From the NCBI RefSeq assembly GCF_018881505.1, contig NZ_JACVQC010000001.1, positions 975,927-1,039,926 on the forward strand: 64,000 nt of DNA, in the 5' to 3' direction. Every line of letters begins with the position of its first letter. Within the stretch, counting starts at the first letter, position 1. The translations under genes and the position numbers were made by a program. The notes beneath the pieces were generated by a model, which was not told where the DNA came from, made no database searches, and was given only the letters and a program-made list of their open reading frames with translations. Of the stretch, positions 1-8,402 are shown one piece after another. The DNA is from Polynucleobacter sp. UK-Mo-2m-Kol15 (lineage in GTDB: Bacteria > Pseudomonadota > Gammaproteobacteria > Burkholderiales > Burkholderiaceae).

Positions 1-669
1 GGAATTCCAATGCAATTTGACAAGGCGCACATTGAAGGCATTACCAAGCTGGATGCCATTGATATTAAATATGCGGAGCAGTTGGGTTATCGCATCAAAT
101 TGCTCGGTATTGCGAAGAAGACAAGCACTGGTGTTGAGTTGCGCGTGCACCCAACCTTGATTCCGACTAAGCGCCTCATTGCAAACGTAGAAGGTGCGAT
201 GAATGCCGTTCAGGTTTTTGGTGATGCAGTGGGTACTACTTTGTACTATGGTAAAGGTGCAGGCTCAGAGCCAACAGCTTCTGCAGTCATTGCGGACTTG
301 GTGGATATCACTCGCTTATTGGGCGCGAGTCCTGAGAACCGCGTCCCTTACTTGGCATTCCAGCCTGATGCAGTTCGAGATATCACGGTATTACCAATGG
401 GTGAAATTACAACCAGCTACTACTTGCGTTTGCGTGTAGCTGATCAGGCTGGAGTATTAGCTGATATTACTAAGATCTTAGCTGCCCATAGCATCTCGAT
501 TGATGCACTCTTACAAAAAGAGGCGGACGAGGGTGAAAGCCAAACTGATTTGGTTGCACTCACTCATGAGACTAAAGAAAAGCACATGCTGGCAGCGATT
601 GCCGAAATTCAGAATTTGAAGACCGTAGCCGGTGAAGTAGTGAAAATCCGTTTAGAAAATCTGTCCTAA
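1..669 (+). CDS. hom: Homoserine dehydrogenase, C-terminal part (5' end outside window)
   Basis: This enzyme reduces aspartate semialdehyde to homoserine, the branch point toward threonine and methionine. The open frame runs in from the window edge (GIP before the first Met at 10), so the NAD(P)-binding N-terminus is missing from view. The visible part has the substrate-domain segment with FDKAHIEGI and the EGAMNAVQVFGDAVG stretch, and then an ACT-type regulatory domain near the C-terminus (YYLRLRVADQAGVLADITKIL), typical of threonine-feedback-regulated enzymes. thrC follows 9 nt downstream, so the two probably form a threonine operon. The assignment is secure; feedback regulation is inferred from the ACT domain. 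Confidence 0.95.
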   Translation, partial: GIPMQFDKAHIEGITKLDAIDIKYAEQLGYRIKLLGIAKKTSTGVELRVHPTLIPTKRLIANVEGAMNAVQVFGDAVGTTLYYGKGAGSEPTASAVIADLVDITRLLGASPENRVPYLAFQPDAVRDITVLPMGEITTSYYLRLRVADQAGVLADITKILAAHSISIDALLQKEADEGESQTDLVALTHETKEKHMLAAIAEIQNLKTVAGEVVKIRLENLS

Positions 670-678
670 TATAAATAC

Positions 679-2121
679 ATGCGTTACCAATCAACTCGGG
701 GCAATAGTCCGCAGCAATCCTTTCTAGAAATCTTACTTGGTGGATTGGCACCAGATGGTGGTTTATATCTGCCGACTGAATACCCACAAGTAACTGAAGA
801 GCAGTTGGACTCTTGGCGAGGCTTGTCTTATGCTGATCTAGCTTATGAAGTCTTGAGTTTATATTGCGATGATATTCCTGAGGCGGATTTACGTACCTTG
901 TTGCGTAAGACCTATACCGCGCAAGTCTATTGCAATGGCCGCACTGAAGATAACGCTCAAGACATCACGCCATTACATTGGCTGGGTGAAGAGCAGGGCA
1001 CGCGTATTGGTTTGCTGAGCTTATCTAATGGGCCTACATTGGCATTCAAAGATATGGCCATGCAGTTACTAGGCAATCTCTTTGAATACGCCTTAAAGCA
1101 GAAGGGTCAGAAGCTGAATATTTTGGGCGCGACATCTGGCGATACTGGTAGCGCTGCTGAATACGCTATGCGTGGCAAGGAGGGTGTGAAGGTATTTATG
1201 CTATCCCCACGTGGCAAGATGAGTTCTTTTCAATCTGCCCAAATGTACTCTTTGCAAGATCCGAATATTTTTAATTTGGCAGTTGCTGGTGTATTTGATG
1301 ACTGCCAGGATATTGTCAAAGCAGTAAGTAATGATCATGGCTTCAAAGCGAATTATCAAATTGGTACTGTGAACTCTATAAATTGGGGTCGCGTGGTTGC
1401 TCAGGTGGTGTATTACTTCCAAGGTTATTTGCTGGCTACAAAATCAAGTACTGAGAAAGTTTCTTTTACCGTCCCCTCTGGTAACTTTGGCAATATCTGT
1501 GCTGGCCACATTGCCCGCATGATGGGTTTACCAATTGCCCATTTAATTGCCGCTACCAATGAGAATGATGTGCTGGACGAGTTCTTCCGTACAGGCGTTT
1601 ACCGTGCACGTAAGTCTGCTGAGACTTTGCATACCTCTAGCCCATCTATGGACATCTCTAAAGCAAGTAACTTTGAGCGTTTTGTATTTGATCTTATGGG
1701 TCAAGATGGCAAGGCAACTGCTGGTATGTTTAAGCAGGTAGACGAAGTTGGCGGTTTTGATATTTCTAAAGACAGCGTCTTTAAAGAAATGGCTCAGTAT
1801 GGATTTCAATCAGGTCGTAGCACCCATGAAAACCGCCTTGAGACAATTCGAAACATCGACTCACAGTATGGCGTAATGATTGATACACATACAGCAGATG
1901 GTGTGAAAGTGGCGCGTGAGCATTTACAGTCAGGTATCCCAATGATTGTTTTGGAGACTGCCTTACCAATTAAGTTTGAAGAAACAATTGAAGTGGCATT
2001 GGGACGCCCAGCCGAATGCCCGGCAGCATTTAAAGATATTAAGTCAAAGCCACAGCGCGTTGAAAATATTGATGCAGATGTTGATCAAGTTAAAAACTTC
2101 ATTACTACCCACGTTAACTAA
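679..2121 (+). CDS. thrC: Threonine synthase
   Basis: Threonine synthase is a PLP enzyme that converts O-phosphohomoserine to threonine in the cytoplasm. The protein is 480 aa, the usual length of the long bacterial class. It begins with the family N-terminus MRYQSTRGN and has the PLP-lysine motif LAFKDMAMQ at about Lys124. The phosphate-binding GATSGDTGSAAEYA and the later VPSGNFGNICAG segment are also present. It follows hom by 9 nt and precedes moeA by 17 nt, so it is probably co-transcribed with hom. No leader peptide or attenuator is visible because the operon start lies outside the window. Confidence 0.97.
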   Translation: MRYQSTRGNSPQQSFLEILLGGLAPDGGLYLPTEYPQVTEEQLDSWRGLSYADLAYEVLSLYCDDIPEADLRTLLRKTYTAQVYCNGRTEDNAQDITPLHWLGEEQGTRIGLLSLSNGPTLAFKDMAMQLLGNLFEYALKQKGQKLNILGATSGDTGSAAEYAMRGKEGVKVFMLSPRGKMSSFQSAQMYSLQDPNIFNLAVAGVFDDCQDIVKAVSNDHGFKANYQIGTVNSINWGRVVAQVVYYFQGYLLATKSSTEKVSFTVPSGNFGNICAGHIARMMGLPIAHLIAATNENDVLDEFFRTGVYRARKSAETLHTSSPSMDISKASNFERFVFDLMGQDGKATAGMFKQVDEVGGFDISKDSVFKEMAQYGFQSGRSTHENRLETIRNIDSQYGVMIDTHTADGVKVAREHLQSGIPMIVLETALPIKFEETIEVALGRPAECPAAFKDIKSKPQRVENIDADVDQVKNFITTHVN

Positions 2122-2138
2122 CTCATAAATATAGCGCT

Positions 2139-3392
2139 ATGACTAAGCCTCCGATGTTGACTGCTCAGCAGGCTTTAGATCACTTGCTATCTCACGCAAA
2201 GCCCGTGAGTGAAACAGAGACGCTTCCGATGCAAGCTGCCTTAGGCCGTGTGTTGGCGGAGAGTGTCAATAGTCTTGTAGATGTCCCTCCGCTAGATAAC
2301 ACCTCTATGGATGGTTATGCAGTGCGTACTGCTGACACCCAAAATTCTGGGAGTACCCTCAAGATTGCTCAACGTATTCCAGCGGGATCTATGGGTACTC
2401 AGTTGGAGCCTGGCACTGCTGCCAGAATTTTTACAGGTGCCCCAGTTCCTCCTGGCGCTGATGCGGTTGTGATGCAAGAGGACTGCGCTATTTCGGAGGG
2501 ATTGGCCGATCAGGTGCAGGTGAATATTGCGCCGACCTCAGGCCAATGGATTCGGCGAAGAGGGGAAGACCTGACTGCCGGAAAGTTAGCTCTTGCAGCA
2601 GGTACTTTTTTGCGCCCACAAGAATTAGGTGTTGCTGCATCTGCTGGCCTAACGCATTTGACTGTAAAACGTAAGCTTAGGGTTGCAGCCTTTTTTACTG
2701 GCGACGAACTGTCTTTGCCGGGCGAACCGCTTAAGCCGGGTGGTATCTACAATTCCAATCGAGACACTTTATTGGCATGCATTAAATCCCTAGGCTGTGA
2801 TGCGACTGACTTTGGAATTGTGCCTGACAGTCTTGAGGCTACTAAAGAGACGCTTCGTAATGCCAGTAAAGATCATGATCTGATTATCACTTCGGGTGGT
2901 GTATCTGTTGGTGAAGAGGATCATATTAAGCCCGCAGTTACTGCTGAAGGCAGATTAGATCTCTGGCAGATTGCCATTAAGCCTGGTAAGCCTCTAGCTT
3001 TTGGTGCTGTGCGTAAATCGGATCATCCAAATGGCAATTTGGCCCAGACCGAAACTTGGTTTATTGGACTTCCTGGTAATCCGGTATCCAGCTTTGTGAC
3101 CTTTCTATTATTTGTCAGGCCATTCATTCTCAAGTTACAGGGGCGAGAGGCAGGTGCGCCGCAGTCTTACCCCATGCGTGCTGACTTCGATTGGCTTAAA
3201 GGAGATCGTCGTAACGAATTTCTAAGGGTCAAGATTAATGCGCAGGGCGGCTTAGATTTGTTCCCAAATCAAAGCTCTGGCGTTCTTACAAGTGCTTCTT
3301 GGGGTGATGGCTTGGTAGATTGCCCGCCGGGCCAAGCATTTAAGGCTGGCGATATGGTGAAGTACATACCATTTAGCGCGCTTCTACCCTAA
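2139..3392 (+). CDS. moeA: Molybdopterin molybdenumtransferase MoeA
   Basis: MoeA inserts molybdate into adenylylated molybdopterin to make the molybdenum cofactor. The 417-aa protein has the family layout: an N-terminal region with PLDNTSMDGYAVR at about residues 50-62, the FTGAPVPPGADAVVMQED motif at about 95, and the MoCF-binding core with FFTGDELSLPGEPLKPGGIYNSN and TSGGVSVGEEDHIK. GLPGNPVSSFVTF follows near the C-terminus. It sits directly before moaD and moaE with short gaps, so the three probably form a molybdopterin operon continuing from thrC. Nothing looks damaged. Confidence 0.97.
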   Translation: MTKPPMLTAQQALDHLLSHAKPVSETETLPMQAALGRVLAESVNSLVDVPPLDNTSMDGYAVRTADTQNSGSTLKIAQRIPAGSMGTQLEPGTAARIFTGAPVPPGADAVVMQEDCAISEGLADQVQVNIAPTSGQWIRRRGEDLTAGKLALAAGTFLRPQELGVAASAGLTHLTVKRKLRVAAFFTGDELSLPGEPLKPGGIYNSNRDTLLACIKSLGCDATDFGIVPDSLEATKETLRNASKDHDLIITSGGVSVGEEDHIKPAVTAEGRLDLWQIAIKPGKPLAFGAVRKSDHPNGNLAQTETWFIGLPGNPVSSFVTFLLFVRPFILKLQGREAGAPQSYPMRADFDWLKGDRRNEFLRVKINAQGGLDLFPNQSSGVLTSASWGDGLVDCPPGQAFKAGDMVKYIPFSALLP

Positions 3393-3410
3393 TAGTATTA
3401 CGATCTCCTT

Positions 3411-3668
3411 ATGAAACTCGAATTAAAGTTCTTTGCTTCCTTGAGGGAAGGTCTTGGACTTTCTAGTGAGAGTATTACTACTCCTGCAGAGGTAAAAACA
3501 ATTGCCGACTTGAGAAGCCATCTCGCCCGGCGAGGAAATCCTTGGGGTGAAGTATTGGGGGGCTCCAAAGTGATTCGCTGTGCTTTAAATCATGAGATGG
3601 TGAGCGACTCTACTTTGCTTGTCGAGGGCGCTGAAGTCGCTTTCTTTCCTCCGGTTACTGGTGGCTGA
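3411..3668 (+). CDS. moaD: Molybdopterin synthase sulfur carrier subunit MoaD
   Basis: MoaD is the small ubiquitin-like subunit of molybdopterin synthase; its C-terminal glycine carries the thiocarboxylate sulfur transferred to precursor Z. The 85-aa protein starts MKLELKFFASLREGLG, a beta-grasp signature, and ends in FFPPVTGG with the obligatory terminal Gly-Gly. The moaE start codon at 3670 lies one base after its stop, so translation of the two subunits is probably coupled, which fits their equimolar complex. The length is normal. Confidence 0.95.
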   Translation: MKLELKFFASLREGLGLSSESITTPAEVKTIADLRSHLARRGNPWGEVLGGSKVIRCALNHEMVSDSTLLVEGAEVAFFPPVTGG

Positions 3669-3669
3669 G

Positions 3670-4128
3670 ATGCAGAACGATTTCATTCGCATTCAAGAGC
3701 AAGACTTCGATCTCTCGACTGAAGTGAAGAAGCTGCGTGAGCATGATGCTCGTGTAGGTGCAATAGTCACTTTTGTTGGTGTTGTCCGGGATATGAACGA
3801 TGGTAGTGAAGTCAAGGGTATGACTCTGGAACACTATCCCGGTATGACAGAAAAATCCCTAGAGGACATCATCAAGCAAGCTAGAGGACGCTGGGATCTT
3901 TATAAGACGCTTGTCATCCATCGGGTAGGCCCACTTCTGCCTGAAGACCAAATTGTGCTGGTCGCCCTTACCAGTGCTCACCGAGGTGAAGCATTTGCTG
4001 CGTGTGAATTCATCATGGACTACTTAAAAACAGCGGCACCTTTTTGGAAAAAAGAAGAAACTCCGACAGGCAGTAAGTGGGTTGATGCCCGAGTAACTGA
4101 CGATACTGCAATGGCACGCTGGCGTTAA
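3670..4128 (+). CDS. moaE: Molybdopterin synthase catalytic subunit MoaE
   Basis: MoaE is the large subunit of molybdopterin synthase, converting cyclic pyranopterin to molybdopterin with sulfur from MoaD. I place the start at ATG 3670 (MQNDFIRIQEQDFDL), one base after the moaD stop, rather than at an upstream in-frame codon inside moaD; this gives 152 aa, the usual size. Visible motifs are GAIVTFVGVVRD near the N-terminus, HRVGPLLPEDQIVLVALTSAHR in the middle, and the C-terminal FWKKEETPTGSKWV with the catalytic lysines. Its stop directly abuts the stop of the convergent gene at 4129. Confidence 0.95.
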   Translation: MQNDFIRIQEQDFDLSTEVKKLREHDARVGAIVTFVGVVRDMNDGSEVKGMTLEHYPGMTEKSLEDIIKQARGRWDLYKTLVIHRVGPLLPEDQIVLVALTSAHRGEAFAACEFIMDYLKTAAPFWKKEETPTGSKWVDARVTDDTAMARWR

Positions 4129-5124
4129 TTAGCGCTTTATCTGTTTCACTGCCAAAGCCATCTCAAGACCGCTTAACCAAGCGCCCTCGACTCTGCCGCC
4201 ATTGAGCCAGTCCCCGCAAAGCCCAAGGCCGATATCTGGTAGCGCAAGAAATCCGATTGAATTTTTTAAACCACCACTTGCATAGCGCCAGCGGTGCATG
4301 CTGATTTCTGCACCCTGACAATTAAATCCCAGGCTTTTTAGACATTTCACCAGCTGGGCTTGGGCATCTTCTTTACTTAATTCAACATGATCTTGGCTCC
4401 ATGCTGGGTTAGCATGGACAGTCCAAATATTGCCCTGGCGCATTGTTTTAGATCCATTCTGGCAAATCCAGCTAATGATTTCTTGATTGATGAAAGCGGC
4501 GTCAAAATCTGCTGCTATTTGATTTGGAAGATTTGCCATCATGGTCCAGCATGCACTCATCTGAGCCGGGGAAATGGTATCAAACACTCTCGCATCAACA
4601 TCTTTAGTTAAAGCGCTTGCTTGAGGAGCTGGTATGGCTAGCACGATGAAATCATATGATGCTGTAATTTCTCTATTCTCATTACACCGGAGATGCCACT
4701 TACCATCTTTTCTCTCCAGTTGTGAGATAGTTGTCTCATGCTGAATGGATAGATCTTTAGCAAGATGTTTCCCTGGCGAGCTCATATTGGGCGTGCCAAC
4801 ATAACGGATTTCTTGTGATTGACTATCACGCCAAACCCCAGCCTCATATACCTTGAGTTTGGGTTTCCAGACGGCGGCAATGTCAGCCTGAATCCATTTC
4901 TGTACTTCCTGAATAAAGCGGTCATCTCTAGCGGTGAAGTATTGGGCACCATGATCTACCGAGCCATTTTGCGTGCGACGAGTACTCATTCGTCCACTGG
5001 GGCCGCGACTCTTTTCAAAGATATCTACTGATATGCTGCTTGACACAAGCTCTCTTGCACAAGACAGCCCAGCGATACCCGCGCCAATCATGGCTACTTT
5101 CATAATTTCTCTACTACTATTCAT
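4129..5124 (-). CDS. FAD-dependent oxidoreductase, renalase/amine-oxidase-like
   Basis: The 331-aa protein opens with a dinucleotide-binding Rossmann motif (AMIGAGIAGLSCARELVSSS) followed by DIFEKSRGPSGRMSTRR, the pattern of the NAD/FAD-dependent amine oxidase group that includes renalase-like proteins. A C-terminal FAD-contacting segment, GLGLCGDWLNGGRVEGAWLSG, is also present. The substrate cannot be told from sequence. The start at 5124 overlaps the stop of the upstream AlkB-like gene in an ATGA, suggesting translational coupling; an alternative Met lies at 5103 (MKVAMIGAG), closer to the usual family N-terminus. The family call is strong and the function is unknown. Confidence 0.85.
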   Translation of the reverse strand: MNSSREIMKVAMIGAGIAGLSCARELVSSSISVDIFEKSRGPSGRMSTRRTQNGSVDHGAQYFTARDDRFIQEVQKWIQADIAAVWKPKLKVYEAGVWRDSQSQEIRYVGTPNMSSPGKHLAKDLSIQHETTISQLERKDGKWHLRCNENREITASYDFIVLAIPAPQASALTKDVDARVFDTISPAQMSACWTMMANLPNQIAADFDAAFINQEIISWICQNGSKTMRQGNIWTVHANPAWSQDHVELSKEDAQAQLVKCLKSLGFNCQGAEISMHRWRYASGGLKNSIGFLALPDIGLGLCGDWLNGGRVEGAWLSGLEMALAVKQIKR

Positions 5125-5744
5125 ATTTTAGGAAGTATTTTTCGAAAAGTGAGGTTGATTCTTGGGCTTGTAACAGCCTTTGTCTTAAGAAGGCTATGAT
5201 GCCAATGTTCTTGAATGGGTGGATACATGATGAGTAGGCTGCCATGCTCAAGAAATAGTGAGTTGGTAGTTTTATCCAGTTTATGGCGAAATGCAAACTT
5301 ACGTTTAGCACCTAAGCTGACGGATGCGATGGGAGTCCCACTATCTAACTCCTTCTCATTATCGCTATGCCATCCCATCCCTTCTTCGCCAGCGTGATAG
5401 AGATTTAGTAAGCAGGAGTTGTAGGTATGACCAGTCCATTGTTCAAGCTTGTGCTTCATATTTAATAACTCCTGAGTCCATGCCTGAGGGGTTTTTTTTA
5501 CTCCAGAGTAGGTGTAAAGGCACTCGGGGTCACCCACCCAGGCAACTTTTCTTGCGGTTGTCACCAATCGTCCAAACATGAAGATTTGATCTGACTCCCA
5601 GATCAGGGAAGTTAATAGATTTGAAAATAAGGCATCAGAGGCATTGGCATCATAAAAATGAGTGCAATATTCGGCACGCCCATCTTTTTCCAATATGCAT
5701 ATTGGATCGAATGCGCTAGGGTGATTGAATAAAGGGTTTTGCAT
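5121..5744 (-). CDS. AlkB-like Fe(II)/2-oxoglutarate dioxygenase
   Basis: This 207-aa protein belongs to the AlkB superfamily, which oxidatively demethylates alkylated bases in DNA or RNA. The iron-binding HxD is visible as WHSDNE (His126, Asp128), the distal histidine lies in EHWHHSL (about His183), and the 2-oxoglutarate/iron signature RxNxTxR appears as RINLTFR (195-201). The arrangement resembles the ALKBH2/3-like branch (HWHHSL, YNSCLLNLYHAGEEGMGWHSD) more than E. coli AlkB. It is coupled by a 4-nt overlap to the FAD oxidoreductase. The nucleic-acid substrate and a link to an alkylation response are inferred. Confidence 0.88.
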   Translation of the reverse strand: MQNPLFNHPSAFDPICILEKDGRAEYCTHFYDANASDALFSNLLTSLIWESDQIFMFGRLVTTARKVAWVGDPECLYTYSGVKKTPQAWTQELLNMKHKLEQWTGHTYNSCLLNLYHAGEEGMGWHSDNEKELDSGTPIASVSLGAKRKFAFRHKLDKTTNSLFLEHGSLLIMYPPIQEHWHHSLLKTKAVTSPRINLTFRKILPKI

Positions 5745-5837
5745 TTTTTGATAACAAGACTGGGGGCCTGTGCGCTAATGCCATAAAAACCCTAGAATAG
5801 ATTCTATTATGAATTGTTCGGAATTAAGGGACCAATT

Positions 5838-6011
5838 ATGAAGGCACTAGATAAGCGTTGCTGCGGTTCAGGCGTTTGCATCATTAATGATTCGGGAGAG
5901 TGTTGGTGCGGACAGGTATGGGATGGCGAAAAAATGAGTGCGCCACCTTTGATGCCGGTGAAAATTCAGTCTACTGACTCCGGATCTGAAGATACCAAGC
6001 CTGAATCTTAG
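5838..6011 (+). CDS. Small cysteine-rich conserved protein (57 aa)
   Basis: A short protein whose start is set by ATG 5838, with a ribosome site AAGGGA six bases upstream; the longer frame from TTG 5814 has no such support. The first half carries five cysteines in a tight pattern, RCCGSGVCIINDSGECWCGQ, then a polar, likely disordered tail. The Cys spacing suggests metal or cluster binding, or a small disulfide-type knuckle, but I do not recognise a named family. It stands alone, divergent from the AlkB-like gene with about 90 bases between them, and convergent with the DUF2236 gene. Confidence 0.7.
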   Translation: MKALDKRCCGSGVCIINDSGECWCGQVWDGEKMSAPPLMPVKIQSTDSGSEDTKPES

Positions 6012-6056
6012 ACTTTCGTTGAGACAGGCTTTATTTGCAGGCCATGCATAGTCAAT

Positions 6057-6926
6057 TTATTTATTTGATCCGTACACTCTGCGAAGGGAGTGAGCGGCTA
6101 CCCCATCTTTTAGCGCCCCCCTTACAGGAATCGCCATCGCGAGAATCGCAGATTGCACAGCCAGCCGCTCCAGCCGACTTGGTTGTGGTCGGTTAATAAT
6201 CGGATAAGCCCAATCAGGTAAGTTTAGAAAGCCAGCCCGACTAATCATCTTTACAAAAGGCTTAGAGCTGAGATTACTGGGAAAATGATCCAGCATCTCG
6301 ATAATAATCTTAGCTCTCTCCCCGAAGTGAAGTTGGGGGATGTATTGCCTGATGGCTTGTTCTGTACCAATATAGGTATCCGGTAGATTAACTGCCCCCA
6401 ATTTCTCCCCGAGTATTTTCATTTCTGCAAAATACTGATCTTTTTGCTTTGTAATTAGAGACTCACCTCGGTATGACTCATAAGAGCGCATAAAGCTACG
6501 AGTTTCTGTGAGGTGAACCCATGCGAGTAGTTCAGGATCATCGGCTCGATATGGTTCATTAAATTCATCAAAACCAGTGACCTTTTGATGAATCTGATTC
6601 ACTCGATTAATGGCGTTGTTCGCCATCTCATTGGATCCATAGGTAGTTGCAGCGATGAAAAATGCAGTTCTGCCTAGCCTTCCTTTTAGATCTTTTCTAA
6701 AACTTGAATGGTCCCATACCCCAGCAAGTGCCTTTGGATGAAGGGCTTGCAGTACTAATGAGCTGATGCCGCCAATCATCATGGAAATAAAATCTGCATG
6801 TACTTTCCAGGCTATCGATTCTGGGCCGAATAAGCCTCTGTCACCAGCTGGTTCCAAAAATGCTACTGGCGGACCACCGCCTCCCACCATTTCTCGTATC
6901 GACCGACGAATCAGCTCATCAATCAT
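6057..6926 (-). CDS. DUF2236 / MpaB-like oxygenase family protein
   Basis: The protein matches the oxygenase MpaB/latex-clearing-like DUF2236 family, thought to be heme-dependent oxidases. Family hallmarks are FGPESIAWKVHADFISMMIGG followed by LQALHPKALAGVWDHSSF near the N-terminus, TTYGSNEMANNAINRV in the middle and WVHLTETRSFMRSY. I choose ATG 6926 (MIDELIRRSIREM), four bases after the stop of the upstream LON-domain gene, giving 289 aa; a TTG at 6968 would extend it by 14 residues and overlap the upstream gene. The substrate is unknown. Confidence 0.82.
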   Translation of the reverse strand: MIDELIRRSIREMVGGGGPPVAFLEPAGDRGLFGPESIAWKVHADFISMMIGGISSLVLQALHPKALAGVWDHSSFRKDLKGRLGRTAFFIAATTYGSNEMANNAINRVNQIHQKVTGFDEFNEPYRADDPELLAWVHLTETRSFMRSYESYRGESLITKQKDQYFAEMKILGEKLGAVNLPDTYIGTEQAIRQYIPQLHFGERAKIIIEMLDHFPSNLSSKPFVKMISRAGFLNLPDWAYPIINRPQPSRLERLAVQSAILAMAIPVRGALKDGVAAHSLRRVYGSNK

Positions 6927-6930
6927 GTTA

Positions 6931-7578
6931 TTAGTGCAGCATGGTGTTGCGTAGATCGTTGTCTTCAATGATCTCTGAAATTAAGTCAAGTCGAATTCTG
7001 GGGTTACTTTGAGCAAGTAAGTGGCTCTTCTGAGCCGGGGGCAGAGGCAGAAGCTCTGCCAATCGATTGGATACCCATCCGCAATCATCTAGATTATCTG
7101 GGATGATGAATGCTTCATTCCCCCGCAAATCCTCACGTTTGATAATGGAAATAATTTCATGAAGAAGTGCAGCTACTTTTTCATGTTCTTTCGGTAACGG
7201 CATTGCTGGATCAGCATCCATCAGTTCAATTTGACCCATCCATAAGCCATCAGATTCTTGTTTAATATTCAGGATACGGAAGCGTTGCGTTCCATAGGAT
7301 TTGGTCATGTAAAGAGCGGGCTGAATTGGATCAAACTCTTCCAATTTCGCTAAGGTGCCAATGTTTGAAAAGTTAACGGGGGCGCTTGCATCGGAATCAA
7401 TCGGCTTGTTGTCGAGAATGCTCACAACTCCAAAAGGCGAGTTTTCACGTAAGCAACGTTTCATCATATCTAGGTAGCGTGCTTCAAAAATTTTGAGCGC
7501 AATTACACCGCCTGGAAATAGGGTAGTGCCCAGAGGGAAAAGGGGGATCCAGCTGGCTATTAAAGAAGGTTTTGTCAT
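6931..7578 (-). CDS. LON substrate-binding (N-terminal) domain protein
   Basis: This 215-aa protein consists of a single LON N-terminal/PUA-like domain without the AAA or protease parts of Lon. The start of the domain is clear: IPLFPLGTTLFPGGVIALKIFEARYLDMMKRCL, followed by FGVVSI and the family's later strand pattern. Such stand-alone proteins are common in proteobacteria; their role is not established, although ligand or peptide binding is assumed. It lies four bases before the DUF2236 gene and is probably co-transcribed with it. Confidence 0.88.
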   Translation of the reverse strand: MTKPSLIASWIPLFPLGTTLFPGGVIALKIFEARYLDMMKRCLRENSPFGVVSILDNKPIDSDASAPVNFSNIGTLAKLEEFDPIQPALYMTKSYGTQRFRILNIKQESDGLWMGQIELMDADPAMPLPKEHEKVAALLHEIISIIKREDLRGNEAFIIPDNLDDCGWVSNRLAELLPLPPAQKSHLLAQSNPRIRLDLISEIIEDNDLRNTMLH

Positions 7579-7689
7579 TCGTTTAATTTAAAGGATTTGC
7601 AATGACTTTGCTGAGCGCTCGAAATGGCATCATGATCAGCAGCAATCCTAGATTTCAGCCAAAATGATGCTGTTCACAGGAGAATTTAT

Positions 7690-7842
7690 ATGATGCAAAA
7701 ACTTCGAGTTAAGCTCGCACGCTGGATTTTGGGCAAGCACTGTCCTTGCTACCAAATGGGGTATCACACCATGGTTGATTTTCAGCAGCGCAGCGCTGAT
7801 CAACTTGAGAAGGCTAAGCAAGCTAAATCTATCAATAGCTAG
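7690..7842 (+). CDS. Small hypothetical protein (50 aa)
   Basis: A short frame with a strong ribosome site (CAGGAGA ending 8 bases before ATG 7690) and a second Met immediately after. It encodes a basic N-terminus (MQKLRVKLARWILGK), a CPC motif (HCPCYQMGYHT) and a charged helical tail ending in INS. The basic amphipathic start followed by Cys-Pro-Cys suggests a membrane-associated or metal-binding miniprotein, but I do not recognise a family. The DUF2244 gene begins 33 bases downstream. Evidence for it being real is the good ribosome site and a fully open frame; conservation is unchecked. Confidence 0.55.
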   Translation: MMQKLRVKLARWILGKHCPCYQMGYHTMVDFQQRSADQLEKAKQAKSINS

Positions 7843-7874
7843 ACTACATGTTGTACTGAAATCCGCATCCCGCA

Positions 7875-8303
7875 ATGAAGATCTGGAAGATGAGACGAAA
7901 TTGTGCATTGACCCCAGGTCAGCTGCTCAAGTTCTATATCGCGCTAATTTGCCTTTCTTTAACTGTGGCTACAGGTTTTTTATTGGCCGGAGTAAAAATG
8001 ATCCTGATCTTCACGGCAATTGAGTTAACTGCAGTCACTATTGGCTTTTTAATCTATTGCCGACATGCTTTAGACTTTGAGGAGATTGAAATCAGTGGCA
8101 CTCGATTATTGGTGAGGAAGTTTATTGCCTATAAAGAGACTGTAATTGAATTCAATACTCGCTGGGCCAAGGTTTCTCAGCCGGAAGAATATGAAAAAGT
8201 ATTTTTTATTGAGCAGGGAGGGCAGAGGGTTGCGCTTGGCCAATTTCTTGGGCGGGAGAAATTTAAGAGCCTCATCGCTGAATTAAGGTCTTATTTGGAT
8301 TGA
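7875..8303 (+). CDS. DUF2244 family membrane protein
   Basis: The 142-aa protein begins with the DUF2244 signature MRRNCALTPGQLLKFY. Two hydrophobic segments follow (about residues 20-40 and 43-62, ALICLSLTVATGFLLAG and ILIFTAIELTAVTIGFLIY), then a soluble beta-rich domain with a conserved-looking ending LGQFLGREKFKSLIAELRSYL. DUF2244 proteins are often found near cytochrome oxidase genes in other proteobacteria, but there is no oxidase here. Function is unknown. The start at 7875 is the first ATG and gives the family N-terminus after a short lead. Confidence 0.8.
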   Translation: MKIWKMRRNCALTPGQLLKFYIALICLSLTVATGFLLAGVKMILIFTAIELTAVTIGFLIYCRHALDFEEIEISGTRLLVRKFIAYKETVIEFNTRWAKVSQPEEYEKVFFIEQGGQRVALGQFLGREKFKSLIAELRSYLD

Positions 8304-8307
8304 TTTA

Positions 8308-8355
8308 AACCATAAATTAAAAATGGTTAAAAAATTTGCCCCTGCAAAATTTGCC
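8308..8355 (+). promoter_or_regulatory. Inverted repeat and 10-bp direct repeats before Rrf2-like gene
   Basis: Between the DUF2244 stop and the Rrf2-like start lies AT-rich DNA with two ordered elements. AACCAT (8308-8313) is inverted as ATGGTT (8323-8328), and AAAATTTGCC occurs twice, at 8331-8340 and 8346-8355, exactly 15 bases apart. Rrf2 regulators often autoregulate, so these repeats are reasonable candidates for an operator, but that is inference. The inverted repeat could alternatively be the end of the upstream transcript. Confidence 0.4.
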
Positions 8356-8402
8356 ATTTAATCCGATACTGAAAATAGTTTAATAATTTTGCTAATTTCA
8401 TT

